40,272 bases of DNA from Finegoldia magna. Lineage in GTDB: Bacteria > Bacillota > Clostridia > Tissierellales > Peptoniphilaceae. The DNA is taken from NCBI RefSeq assembly GCF_003182075.1, contig NZ_QGTH01000020.1:1-40272 (forward strand), in the 5' to 3' direction. The notes below the pieces were generated by a model. The model worked only from the letters and a program-made list of their open reading frames with translations, was not told where the DNA came from and ran no database searches. This document shows positions 7,877 to 15,861 of this stretch, one piece after another. The translations under genes and the position numbers were made by a program. Every line of letters starts with the position of its first letter. Position 1 is the stretch's first letter.

Positions 7877-8037
7877 CGAATTTCACAGACGATATTAAGA
7901 AGAAAACAGTCGACGGAGTTCACGAAGCAATCAAAAACAGACCCGCTGAGATTGGCAACACTCACGAGTCGCTCGCAAAATATCGTGACGGAATGCTTGT
8001 CGAAATACTAAGACTTCACAAAGATTATAAAATTTAA
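7877..8037 (+). pseudogene. Truncated copy of the dehydrogenase 3' end
   Basis: Encodes the last 53 residues of the gene at 2132-3097 (from FTDDIKKKTVDGVHEAIKNR to the stop) with only one amino-acid difference (DYKI instead of DFKI). It has no start codon or RBS of its own and begins directly after the AlbA_2 tail fragment. The synonymous differences suggest that it came from another strain, or has been separate for some time. Confidence 0.93.
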
Positions 8038-8079
8038 TGATATAATGTGAAAATCTCCCGAGTGTTTCGGGAGATTTTT
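7877..8079 (+). repeat. Direct repeat A2 flanking the arsenic island
   Basis: Second copy of the 203-bp segment 2937-3139; ends with the same terminator (stem 8051-8059/8069-8077). Together the copies define a 4.7-kb block between them. The 436-bp stretch 7703-8138 holds only the rex and AlbA_2 remnants and this repeat. Confidence 0.95.
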
Positions 8080-8138
8080 TGGTTGGTTATTGATTGTTTT
8101 TTCCTAACTATCGTCTCAATTATCGTGTCATTGTCATC

Positions 8139-8726
8139 CTATCCTAATCTATATTTTTTTACAAAAGCTTCATTAGCTTTCAGGATTTCTTTGTATTCAG
8201 TAATCATATTATAAAACGTGGCTTTTTTTAGGCCAGATTTATCCAAGAATTCCTTTGAAGAAATTTTATTATTTTCCCAATTCTCATACAATTCTTCCCA
8301 ATTATTTGGAAAATCAATTTTATTTCTTCCTGAGTTGTTTTTCCTATTTCTAGGAAGCTCGATAATGTTTTTGTTGTTTAAGAGAACAGAGTCTAATATT
8401 GTGCTTAGAATAGCTTTATTCATCGGCTGAGATACGCCGTATTTATAGGTGGATTCTATATTAGAAACAACCAGACATTTCCCATTTTCAATAAAATATT
8501 TCAGAGAATTGGCGATGTCTCTTTCGTTTATTCCGAGGGATTTTAAGCTTCCGATAATTAAAATATCGTCATTGGTCAACTCGTTTTTTATCTTTTCTAA
8601 TTCCTGAAAGCTTCTCATGTGTTCGACACTTACACATATGTCTGAATCTTTTTTGTGAATAATTTGCATGATGTCTTCAAAAATAGAAATATCTTCTGTT
8701 GTTTTTGTGTAAATGTACAATACCAC
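8139..8726 (-). CDS. Resolvase-fold protein with C-terminal HTH, catalytic serine apparently absent
   Basis: 195 residues. The N-terminal part resembles a serine-recombinase catalytic domain: the stretch DDILIIGSLKSLGINERDIA, then a YFIENGKCLVVSNIEST segment, parallels the resolvase segment containing the D(R/S)LGR motif. However, the YxRVSS catalytic motif is replaced by YIYTKTTEDIS, so threonine or nothing stands at the nucleophile position. The C-terminal ISSKEFLDKSGLKKATFYNM looks like a resolvase-type helix-turn-helix. It starts with GTG at 8726. Its RBS AGGAGG is formed by the last codons of the upstream PLD-ATPase gene, 5 bp away, so the two are translationally coupled. A role as a DNA-binding partner or repressor, not an active recombinase, is inferred. 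Confidence 0.65.
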   Translation of the reverse strand: MVLYIYTKTTEDISIFEDIMQIIHKKDSDICVSVEHMRSFQELEKIKNELTNDDILIIGSLKSLGINERDIANSLKYFIENGKCLVVSNIESTYKYGVSQPMNKAILSTILDSVLLNNKNIIELPRNRKNNSGRNKIDFPNNWEELYENWENNKISSKEFLDKSGLKKATFYNMITEYKEILKANEAFVKKYRLG

Positions 8727-8731
8727 CTCTA

Positions 8732-10831
8732 CTACCTCCTAAAAAGCTTGACCAACTTATTGAATCTAAAACCCAATGCTTGTTCAAGTTCCAATCTGTT
8801 CACTGTAATTTGGGACATATCCTTCTTATCTGAATATTTTGCTTCAAATTCAACAGGAAGAGAATTTGCCCAGCTTTCGAGTATTTTCCTAGAGCCTTTG
8901 TCAGTTCCTGATGTTATCATTATAACATTTGTTTTAATTATAAAGCATTTGGGTTCATTTTCCCATAGTTTCTTAATTCCTTCTATGGCATCTTTGGAGA
9001 TGTATTTTGCATGATATGAAAAATCATCATTCCAATTGAGTTCTCTTACATAATCTGGAAGTTCGTAGCCAAATTCTTTGAATATATTTACTAAAGTTTT
9101 TGATGAGATTTGCATCATGTCAGGATAGTAATCATCGGCGATATCATGTGATTTAATCATGTAGTCGATAAGCTTGTCCACTTCTGTAATCATCCTTCTA
9201 AGATATTCTTTGTATAAGGAGTTGGTCGCTTTGACTTTCATATTCTTACTAATTCCATCGTAGGACAGTGGGTCTATGTCAGTTCTAAGTCCAGCATTAT
9301 ATCTCAAAAACGGCATTCTCTTTCGTTCCGGTTCTTCTGGGTCACTCACGCTATTACTTGCAAATATAATCAATGGTTGTTCTTCTCTTTGGATGATTTC
9401 GCATTGGTGACTATTTTTGATTTTTTCTTTAAGTCTTGCGTAATAAGGCCCGTCTATTTCATCAATAAAAATCGGAACTCCCTTGTAAATCTCGAGCATG
9501 GCATCAATGTCTTTTGTTGGCGCTGTTTTAACAGAGAATGCTTTTAGCTGTTTATTGGTCATTAATTCTAGAATAAATTCTGTCATAAAACTTTTACCTG
9601 TGTTGGAACCTTTGGATGCCAATAATGTATATAATGGTAGGCTTGATGTCGGGATGTTTTTTATGTCAGCTATACATCTTATTTTTGCGTGAAACGGTGA
9701 AGAAAACAAAATATTTAAAAGCTTGTAGTGGGAATCTCTAACTTTGTCCACATCTCCAACGAAATCTTTCTTGTAATTATCAAAAGCTTCAAATAATAAG
9801 TCGATATCATTTTTTACATCTTCTTTTTCGGGATTTAGGTCTAGTGATTCTTCACCCAAAAAAGCTTCTTTTGTGTCGAAGTTGAAGGTTAATTTCGGAT
9901 AATCTTTTTCTATTTCTTTGACATCTATCCTTTTTCTTTTTAGTCTTTTTGCGTTGACGCTGATTTTATTTATAATATTCGGCAGTATTTCAATGTATCC
10001 ATTTTTCGAGTTCGTATTTATATTTCGTACAAGTTCTTTGTTCTTCTCCATAATCTTGTCTGCATCGATCGTGTATTTGATTTTTTCGTAAACTTCACCA
10101 CTATTTTGGGGTTGTTCTAAGACGATGGTTTTTTGTGTTTTCAGTGCTTTTTTGATTATAGGAATATCTTTTTCTGGATTATCGGTCTTTTTCGATGCTA
10201 CCACATCTTCTGGTATATCATCTGATAGCCTCCAAGCTGTTTCAAAATCTTGTGCATAAGCTTCGTATGCCTCAAAAGTGTCATCCACCTCATAAGCTTC
10301 CAGCTGATCGCCCGACCAAGCTCTTCTTGTCATATTTGCAGAGCCTTTGATTACTCTTGTTTGTCCATCATTTGATTTAAGAAGGTAGATTTTTCTGTGA
10401 TCTATAACATACTTTGGAGATTTTATTAACAAAGATCCTTCTCTCATCATTTGTACCAAATCTTTTTCTGATCTCACAGCATCAGCTGCCATTTCTGACA
10501 ATCGCATGTTTTCTGCAAGTAAATAAGCTTCTGATGTAAGCTCATGAAGTTCGCTGTCTCTTCTAGTCATAAACCTTCCTCCAAGGATAATTTCTCCATA
10601 ATCAAACATCTTCATAATTTTATTTACAAATTTGATGTCATAAGAAAAAGTAATAGCCCTGATTTCATTGAATCCGAAAAACAGCTCCTCCACATCTTTA
10701 TAGCTGATGTTTTTCAGCTCAACATGATATATCTTGTGCTTCGTACCTTCTTCAGCTTTTTTACCGCTACCATCAAGAATTCTCAGCTTTTCAATTTTTG
10801 TGCCAGTATCAAATATGTCTAATTGATTCAT
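8732..10831 (-). CDS. PLD-like nuclease domain fused to a P-loop (AAA/SF3-like) ATPase
   Basis: 699 residues. The N-terminal third has a phospholipase D-like half-site: H145-x-K147 in VIDHRKIYLLKS, followed by KGSANMTRRAWSG. Only one HKD-type motif is present, so activity would need a dimer, and the usual aspartate is not evident. A lysine-rich linker (about 215-320) leads to an ATPase domain with Walker A KGSNTGKS (407-414; an unusual lysine precedes it), Walker B VPIFIDEID (about 452-460) and a sensor-1-like LIIFASNS. The start at 10831 has GGAGG 6 bp upstream. I do not recognise it as a named family. The architecture suggests an ATP-dependent DNA-acting effector (defence or element maintenance), but this is inference. 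Confidence 0.7.
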   Translation of the reverse strand: MNQLDIFDTGTKIEKLRILDGSGKKAEEGTKHKIYHVELKNISYKDVEELFFGFNEIRAITFSYDIKFVNKIMKMFDYGEIILGGRFMTRRDSELHELTSEAYLLAENMRLSEMAADAVRSEKDLVQMMREGSLLIKSPKYVIDHRKIYLLKSNDGQTRVIKGSANMTRRAWSGDQLEAYEVDDTFEAYEAYAQDFETAWRLSDDIPEDVVASKKTDNPEKDIPIIKKALKTQKTIVLEQPQNSGEVYEKIKYTIDADKIMEKNKELVRNINTNSKNGYIEILPNIINKISVNAKRLKRKRIDVKEIEKDYPKLTFNFDTKEAFLGEESLDLNPEKEDVKNDIDLLFEAFDNYKKDFVGDVDKVRDSHYKLLNILFSSPFHAKIRCIADIKNIPTSSLPLYTLLASKGSNTGKSFMTEFILELMTNKQLKAFSVKTAPTKDIDAMLEIYKGVPIFIDEIDGPYYARLKEKIKNSHQCEIIQREEQPLIIFASNSVSDPEEPERKRMPFLRYNAGLRTDIDPLSYDGISKNMKVKATNSLYKEYLRRMITEVDKLIDYMIKSHDIADDYYPDMMQISSKTLVNIFKEFGYELPDYVRELNWNDDFSYHAKYISKDAIEGIKKLWENEPKCFIIKTNVIMITSGTDKGSRKILESWANSLPVEFEAKYSDKKDMSQITVNRLELEQALGFRFNKLVKLFRR

Positions 10832-10847
10832 AAATGCCTCCAATTTA

Positions 10848-10923
10848 TTAGTCTAAAAAAACACGACTATTGTTAGACTAATTATACCCATATTCTAATA
10901 TTAATCAACCATTTTTAGACTAT
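10848..10923 (-). promoter_or_regulatory. Promoter of the PLD-ATPase operon with three TTAGACTA boxes
   Basis: On the minus strand TTGATT (10908-10903), a 16-bp spacer and TATAAT (10886-10881). TTAGACTA-type boxes occur at 10873-10881 and 10915-10923 in one orientation, 42 bp (four turns) apart, and at 10848-10856 in the opposite orientation. The two proximal boxes form the perfect inverted repeat TTAGTCTAA/TTAGACTAA across the transcription start. This is a clear operator layout; the resolvase-fold HTH protein is the nearest candidate binder. Confidence 0.7.
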
Positions 10924-10930
10924 TTCGTTA

Positions 10931-10985
10931 AAAAAATCCTCCGACATTATTATTGGCAAACCAATAAAAGTTCGGAAGATTTTTG
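10931..10985 (-). terminator. Long hairpin terminator after the AlbA_2 gene
   Basis: Imperfect outer stem (AAATCCTCCGA/TCGGAAGATTT) plus inner stem TTATTGG/CCAATAA around CAAA. Read on the minus strand it is followed by a run of seven Ts. It separates the AlbA_2 gene from the PLD-ATPase promoter. Confidence 0.8.
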
Positions 10986-11080
10986 TGTTTATTAAATTTC
11001 TATTTTATTTTTGTTGTATGTGCTTAATCACGTTTGCTATATTGTCAATAGGTCACAGTTTTTGGGTATCATTTTGGGTA

Positions 11081-12703
11081 TCATTTTTGGGTATCATTTT
11101 GTGCATGTGCATCTTTTTGTGCATTGTCTTGTGCATCGCCCTGTGCAACACGTTGCAACTTTTTCAAGTCTCTGCTTATTGTACTTCTTGAAACCGAGAA
11201 TATTTTTGATAGTTCCAATGTTGATATCTCTGGGTTTTCTTCGAGTATTTTTATTATTTTTTGACGTCTTTTTTCTGGTGTATTTTTCTGTACATCTCCT
11301 TGTGCATGTGCATCTTTTTGTGCATTGTCTTGTGCATCGCCCTGTGCAACACGTTGCAACTTTTTCAGGTCTCTGCTTATTGTACTTCTTGAAACCGAGA
11401 ATATTTTTGATAGTTCCAATGTTGATATCTCTGGGTTTTCTTCAAGTATTTTTATCATTTCTTGACGTCTTTCTTTTGGTGTCATTTTGTGTGCATCGCC
11501 CTGTGCATTTGTATCACCTTGTGCATCATTTTGCACAAAGTAATTTAAATTTTTCAATATTATGGTAAATTTAGTTTCTGTAGATATGAATTCAGGAGTC
11601 ATTTCATTCGTATAGTTTTCTTCTGATTCATAAGATTCTATAATTTTCCTAAGACCCGAACCACGTCTTTCCATCAAATCCATTCTAGCAAATAAATCTG
11701 CTAGTATTGGATTTCTTCTGACAGACGAAACATTTAGTGGGTTTACATCTTGAATGAATGTTAAATCCGCCATTCCTCCCGGTGAAACTATTTCTAATCT
11801 ATCATCATATATGTCTATGTGTACTTCACTTCCAACTACTGAATAATCTCTGTGAATTAATGCATTAACTATTGCTTCTTGAACAGCTCTTTCAGGATAT
11901 TCAGGGTATTCTATTCTGTATATTGGTCCTTTTTCCCACATTTTCTTCGAGTTTCTTTTGACAAAATCCAAAGATGCTTTTAATAGATATATAATATTGC
12001 CTTCGAATTCTTGATCGTCTAATGCATCAATTCTGCCGTTTGCTTTTGTTAGTCCATTCCATCTTGTGCAGAAAACTCTGGATTGATATACCTGATATCC
12101 GTCGGCAAAAAGTGCACCTGCAATTGTTAAATGTCCATTTTCATTAATAAGTCCAAATGATATCAAATCTTTAGTTTCAAAAGTTTTGGATGTCCTATTT
12201 TTGTATTCTATTTCCAATTCCTTAAAAGTAACATCATCTATTGTTTTATTAAATTCCAACGAATCAAAACTTACATGCTCCGCTTTTAATGATAAATTCA
12301 ATAAATCTATTCTTGTAGCAACTACACTTTGATTCCCTACCCTTTTAAATGCTGTCCTAGTACCACTATCAATTACAAAATATGGAGTATTTTTCCCTTG
12401 GTAGATATCTAAAATCAAAATAATTCTATCATTAATTTGCTTGAATTCCATGTCAAACTCAGGGATTGGATCTACTTTTGTTTTAATAGTTTCACTTATA
12501 AATTCAGAATCTTTTTGAAAATCTTCTAGCCCTACAATTGTGTTGTCTTCCTTGACACCAAATAATAGTTTGCCACCTTTTGAATTTGCAAATGCAGATA
12601 CAGATTTTAACCATGATTTCGGTTTATTTTTTTCTAACTTTTCTTTTTTATCGTAAAGATTCGTTTCACCAAGGAAAGATTCTAATTTTAGCTTGTCATT
12701 CAT
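11081..12703 (-). CDS. AlbA_2/HATPase_c_4 regulator with duplicated C-terminal HTH
   Basis: 540 residues. The N-terminal AlbA_2 (Schlafen-type, often misnamed RecG-like) domain shows SAFANSKGGKLLFGVKEDNT. A central HATPase_c_4-like region has ERAVQEAIVNALIHRDYSVV, DRLEIVSPGG and RRGSGLRKI. Two HTH units follow, ISTLELSKIFSVSRSTISRD, each preceded by RRQ(E/K). Low-complexity AQGDAQDNAQKDAHAQ linkers separate them. The C-terminus is a recent 67-residue tandem duplication. It is the last gene of DUF5714-yifB-albA, starting 3 bp after the yifB stop with its RBS inside the yifB end. Such proteins are common accessory-region regulators of uncertain function. Confidence 0.82.
   Translation of the reverse strand: MNDKLKLESFLGETNLYDKKEKLEKNKPKSWLKSVSAFANSKGGKLLFGVKEDNTIVGLEDFQKDSEFISETIKTKVDPIPEFDMEFKQINDRIILILDIYQGKNTPYFVIDSGTRTAFKRVGNQSVVATRIDLLNLSLKAEHVSFDSLEFNKTIDDVTFKELEIEYKNRTSKTFETKDLISFGLINENGHLTIAGALFADGYQVYQSRVFCTRWNGLTKANGRIDALDDQEFEGNIIYLLKASLDFVKRNSKKMWEKGPIYRIEYPEYPERAVQEAIVNALIHRDYSVVGSEVHIDIYDDRLEIVSPGGMADLTFIQDVNPLNVSSVRRNPILADLFARMDLMERRGSGLRKIIESYESEENYTNEMTPEFISTETKFTIILKNLNYFVQNDAQGDTNAQGDAHKMTPKERRQEMIKILEENPEISTLELSKIFSVSRSTISRDLKKLQRVAQGDAQDNAQKDAHAQGDVQKNTPEKRRQKIIKILEENPEISTLELSKIFSVSRSTISRDLKKLQRVAQGDAQDNAQKDAHAQNDTQK
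11101..11502 (-). repeat. 201-bp in-frame tandem duplication
   Basis: GTGCATGTGCATCTTTTTGT begins at 11101 and again at 11302, a period of 201 bp or 67 codons. The first roughly 145 bp of each unit differ at about two positions; divergence rises toward the other end. Short internal repeats (GTGCATCGCCCTGTGCA type) and three TTTTGGGTATCATT motifs at 11060-11100 make the region prone to slippage. Confidence 0.95.
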
Positions 12704-12706
12704 ACC

Positions 12707-14227
12707 CTACCCCCAGTATTTCTGATCCACTGTCCTATACCTGATGGCTTCCATTAGATGCTTGGATTCGATGTTTTCTTTTCCGTCTAGGTCTGCGATT
12801 GTGCGTGATATTTTGAGGATTTTATCGAATGATCGGGCGGAGAATTTGTATTTATCGAATGCCAACTGTATGATGGAGTTTAGCTCATCGTTTAATTTGC
12901 AGTATTTTCTAATTTGTCGGGTGTTCATTTGTGCGTTGGTTGTGATGTTTTCTTTTTCGAAGCGTTGTTTTTGGATTTCTCGTGCTGCTTCAACGCGTTT
13001 TTTGATTTGTTCTGATGTGTCGCACTTTTCATCTGTTGTGAGTTCGTCTAATTTTACTGGCGAAACTTCGACATGGATATCAATTCGATCAAGTATAGGT
13101 CGGCTGACTTTGTTGAGATAGTTTGCGATTTGATTTTGTGAACAAGTGCATTCGTGGTTTGGGTCTCCGAAGTAGCCGCAAGGACACGGGTTCATTCCTG
13201 CAACGAATAGGAAATTTGCAGGATATGACAAGGATGCGTTGACTCTTGTTATAGTTATGTTTTTCGTTTCGAGTGGTTGGCGCAACACTTCTATTGTCGA
13301 TTTGGAAAATTCTGGAAGTTCGTCCAAGAACAATGCTCCATTGTGAGCGAGGCTGATTTCTCCTGGTTTTGGAACTCTGCCGCCACCTATAAGGCTGACT
13401 TGACTTGCGGTATGATGAGGCGAGCGAAATGGTCTTGTGGTTACGATGTTTTTTTCTCCGAGTAATCCTGCTACGGAGTAAATTTTCGTAGTTTCCATTA
13501 TTTCATCGAAGCTCATGTCAGGCAAAATCGTGCTGAGTCTCATTGCAGACATTGTTTTTCCGCTTCCTGGTGGCCCAATCATCAACAAATTGTGAAATCC
13601 TGCAGCAGATATTTCCATTGCACGTTTTAGAAATTTCTGTCCTTTTATATCCGAAAAATCAACATCGTATTGTATTTCTTGTTGCATGATGTCAATATCA
13701 TCCAGAACTTTAGTTTCTTGTTCGCCATTCAAAATCCTGATGATTTCATCCAAGCTTCCCACACAAACTTTCTCGATTCCTTTGACCATACTGCATTCTT
13801 GTGCGTTTTGTTTTGGTATGTATACTCTTTCGTATCCCAAATCTTTCAGTGACAACACCATGCACAACGACCCATTTACCGGATTCAATCGTCCGTCCAA
13901 TGATAGTTCGCCGATGAACGCCCATTTTTCTGAAAAATCTTCCACAACGCCCATTGATTGCAAAATAGCCATCGCAATCGCAAGGTCTAATTGCGAACCT
14001 TCTTTTCTCAAATTTGCAGGTGCCAAATTAATCGTGATACGTTTTACAGGAAATCTGATTCCAGTATTTTCAATCGCAGAGCGCACTCTTTCCTTGGATT
14101 CTTTTATAGAAGTGTCGGGAAGACCTACAATGTTAAACGAACGCAGACCATTCGCAAGGTCACATTCGCATTCCACGACATACCCGTTCAACCCTTCCAA
14201 ACAACACGTGTTTACTTTCGAATACAT
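12707..14227 (-). CDS. yifB: YifB/ComM-family Mg-chelatase-like AAA+ ATPase
   Basis: 506 residues, full length. The N-terminal Lon-protease-like fold (NIVGLPDTSIKESKERVRSA) is followed by the AAA+ domain with Walker A GPPGSGKT, the TRPFRSPHHTASQVSLIGGG segment, Walker B GALFLDELPEF, and NPCPCGYFGDP with C-terminal cysteine-rich HECTCSQNQI. Characterised ComM is a hexameric branch-migration helicase acting in natural transformation; the exact role in Firmicutes is less clear. ATG with AAGGAG upstream. It sits 16 bp after the DUF5714 gene and 3 bp before the AlbA_2 gene. Confidence 0.95.
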   Translation of the reverse strand: MYSKVNTCCLEGLNGYVVECECDLANGLRSFNIVGLPDTSIKESKERVRSAIENTGIRFPVKRITINLAPANLRKEGSQLDLAIAMAILQSMGVVEDFSEKWAFIGELSLDGRLNPVNGSLCMVLSLKDLGYERVYIPKQNAQECSMVKGIEKVCVGSLDEIIRILNGEQETKVLDDIDIMQQEIQYDVDFSDIKGQKFLKRAMEISAAGFHNLLMIGPPGSGKTMSAMRLSTILPDMSFDEIMETTKIYSVAGLLGEKNIVTTRPFRSPHHTASQVSLIGGGRVPKPGEISLAHNGALFLDELPEFSKSTIEVLRQPLETKNITITRVNASLSYPANFLFVAGMNPCPCGYFGDPNHECTCSQNQIANYLNKVSRPILDRIDIHVEVSPVKLDELTTDEKCDTSEQIKKRVEAAREIQKQRFEKENITTNAQMNTRQIRKYCKLNDELNSIIQLAFDKYKFSARSFDKILKISRTIADLDGKENIESKHLMEAIRYRTVDQKYWG

Positions 14228-14243
14228 AATTTCTCCTTGTTAC

Positions 14244-14945
14244 CTAATTATTAATGTGATTTCTATCGAAAAATGGACAACGCAATCCTATACATTGGTT
14301 GTTATGCTTGGACCATTTACACACAATGTCACTAGATTCCATCTCAACTCCCAAGTTTTCATTGGCAAATTGTATTGCATCTAATATTGATATGTAGGAA
14401 TCTCTCTTGCAACAACGAGGCCCGCCGACTTCTCCTATAGATTCCAAAGCTTTGGAAGTCATTTTGTTCGCCATTCCCCAAGTATTCTTTGCAAGTGGAG
14501 ATGAGCCCGTGACAATTGACATAAAAATCCCTGCGCTAATTCCAGCTCCACAAGCTCCCCAAAAACCACAAGTCCCACCAGGAACTTGTTTGCCACGAGT
14601 TCTCATTTCCTTCAAACTTTTGTTCAAATTAATATCTCCGCCAGCATTTTTGAACGCTGTCAAAAGCGCCGCGCCGACCATAATGCGATGTTCTGGGCCG
14701 TGCATGTGACAAAAAGATTCGTCCATCATTTGATTCATAATTTCGATTGGATTTTTCGATGTAGAATTCTTACAAATCCCCCAAATCACATCCATTCCAT
14801 CTGTGTGACAATCGTTACACACGAAGTGACCATCGACACATCTCGTATTGCTGAGTTCTTTTTTGTGACAGATTGCACACTCCATTTCCAGCGATTCGTC
14901 CAAATATTCTAACGGTTTCCCACACAACAGACATTCATCATTCAT
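14244..14945 (-). CDS. DUF5714-family cysteine-rich protein
   Basis: 233 residues from the ATG at 14945, chosen because AAGGGG lies 8 bp upstream. The N-terminus holds zinc-ribbon-like pairs: CLLCGK, CAICHKK, CNDCHTDG. The central signature HGPEHRIMVGAALLTAFKNA, then VPGGTCGFWGACGAGISAGI, is characteristic of DUF5714 proteins found in anaerobic bacteria and archaea. Near the C-terminus are PRCCKRD and a further C-x10-C cluster. Many conserved cysteines suggest metal or Fe-S binding, and the function is unknown. It is the first gene of the operon with yifB. Confidence 0.85.
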   Translation of the reverse strand: MNDECLLCGKPLEYLDESLEMECAICHKKELSNTRCVDGHFVCNDCHTDGMDVIWGICKNSTSKNPIEIMNQMMDESFCHMHGPEHRIMVGAALLTAFKNAGGDINLNKSLKEMRTRGKQVPGGTCGFWGACGAGISAGIFMSIVTGSSPLAKNTWGMANKMTSKALESIGEVGGPRCCKRDSYISILDAIQFANENLGVEMESSDIVCKWSKHNNQCIGLRCPFFDRNHINN

Positions 14946-15000
14946 ATTCACAACCCCTTATAATTTATTATCTATATTATATCACTATAATATGTTTAAA

Positions 15001-15030
15001 TAAAAAAACGGTGCAGATAAATCTACACCG
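15001..15030 (-). terminator. Terminator of the GST-like gene
   Basis: Stem CGGTGTAGAT/ATCTGCACCG (one G-U pair) on the minus strand followed by seven Ts, 11 bp after the stop codon at 15042. Confidence 0.9.
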
Positions 15031-15041
15031 ATACAATATTT

Positions 15042-15653
15042 TTATTCTTGAGATTTTTTCACGATTTCTTGTACAACTTCGTCCTTTTCAAAAGCTTCCG
15101 AAACTCTCTTGATATTTGGATATTCTTTCCAAGATTTTGGAGTCATTTCGCTCCAACGAGTAAGAATATAAACGTAAGCATCCAACACTGTTTTCTTATT
15201 TTTGTAAACGTGATCGCCATCACCAATCAAACGGTCCAAATGAGTCATCATTTTGTCTATAGTTTCAAATGATTTTTGTTTGATTTTATCAATCTCTGCT
15301 TCGTCAGTTGATGTTGTCAAGCCAGCTGGTACGAACAACGCTTCAAATGCTGGATGAAAATCTCCAGTCATAAAAGCCATTATTTCATCAAATTGGAACT
15401 TATCTTCAGGAGATTCATCTGCTCCCAAATCTTTTTCAGGGTATTTGTTCAAAATGTAGCGAAGAATTGCAGCCAATTCGCTTCTCACAATACCTTCTCC
15501 AATGTCTAGTGCTGGAACTGCTCCCAACGGATTGATTTTTCTGTATTCATCTGTTCCAAGTTGTACCTTTTCTACCTCGTAATCTGCGCCTGCCCATTCC
15601 AAAGCAATCCAACAAGCAACAGCGCATGTGCCTGGTGCGTAATATAATTTCAT
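15042..15653 (-). CDS. Glutathione S-transferase-like protein
   Basis: 203 residues. It has the thioredoxin-fold N-terminus MKLYYAPGTCAVACWIALEW with a cysteine at the position equivalent to Cys10 of beta-class GSTs, the cis-proline segment NPLGAVPALDIGEG, then IVRSELAAILRYI. An all-helical C-terminal domain follows with HLDRLIGDGDHVYKNKKTVL, then DAYVYILTRW. RBS AAAAGGAGG. Beta-class GSTs are mostly proteobacterial. A strict anaerobe that may lack glutathione would be an unusual host, so lateral acquisition and a different thiol cofactor are possible. Confidence 0.88.
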   Translation of the reverse strand: MKLYYAPGTCAVACWIALEWAGADYEVEKVQLGTDEYRKINPLGAVPALDIGEGIVRSELAAILRYILNKYPEKDLGADESPEDKFQFDEIMAFMTGDFHPAFEALFVPAGLTTSTDEAEIDKIKQKSFETIDKMMTHLDRLIGDGDHVYKNKKTVLDAYVYILTRWSEMTPKSWKEYPNIKRVSEAFEKDEVVQEIVKKSQE

Positions 15654-15764
15654 AACATTCCTCCTTTTGTTTTGCTGTAAATTGTATACCCTTTATTCTT
15701 TTTTAATAATCAAATTGATTGGGCAAATTTGAAAATTTATGTGACAAATTTCTCGGATAAATTT

Positions 15765-15792
15765 TTGAAAATTCAAATTAATGTGCTATAAT
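15765..15792 (+). promoter_or_regulatory. Promoter of the thiSFGH operon
   Basis: TTGAAA (15765-15770), a 16-bp spacer and an extended -10 TGCTATAAT (TATAAT 15787-15792). Transcription would begin near 15799, just 9 bases before the leader terminator hairpin. Confidence 0.8.
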
Positions 15793-15807
15793 AATCACAG
15801 AGTGTTT

Positions 15808-15861
15808 AACACGAAGGGGTACACCACCGCGGGTGTAGGTTTCCTTCGTGTTATTTTTTTT
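15808..15861 (+). terminator. Leader terminator/attenuator upstream of thiS
   Basis: AACACGAAGG (15808-15817) pairs perfectly with CCTTCGTGTT (15843-15852), and an inner TACACC/GGGTGTA helix stacks inside. Eight Ts follow at 15854-15861. It lies between promoter and thiS, so it must be read through or controlled for the operon to be expressed. A short GTGT-TTA-ACAC hairpin at 15802-15812 overlaps the 5' arm and could compete with it. No TPP riboswitch core is seen. Confidence 0.75.

Noticed and set aside
7799-8037. Short plus-strand open frames after the rex fragment
   Set aside because: One is the duplicated dehydrogenase end without a start; the other runs antisense through the AlbA_2 tail. 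Neither has an RBS.
8139-8726. Active serine integrase responsible for mobilising the arsenic island
   Set aside because: The catalytic serine motif is not recognisable, the large C-terminal domain is absent, and the gene lies outside the bracketed block.
11057-11110. Three TTTTGGGTATCATT repeats as a CRISPR or iteron array
   Set aside because: Units are only about 14 bp, directly adjacent and degenerate, and they continue the NDTQ coding repeats past the stop codon; slippage explains them.
10985-11568. Plus-strand frames with repeated hydrophobic segments (VHCLVHRPVQHVATF type)
   Set aside because: They are antisense readings of the tandem repeat in the AlbA_2 gene; no RBS, and the minus strand has clear protein families.
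12750-14950. Several long plus-strand open frames opposite yifB and the DUF5714 gene
   Set aside because: They are shadows of well-conserved minus-strand genes; no family resemblance and no RBS.
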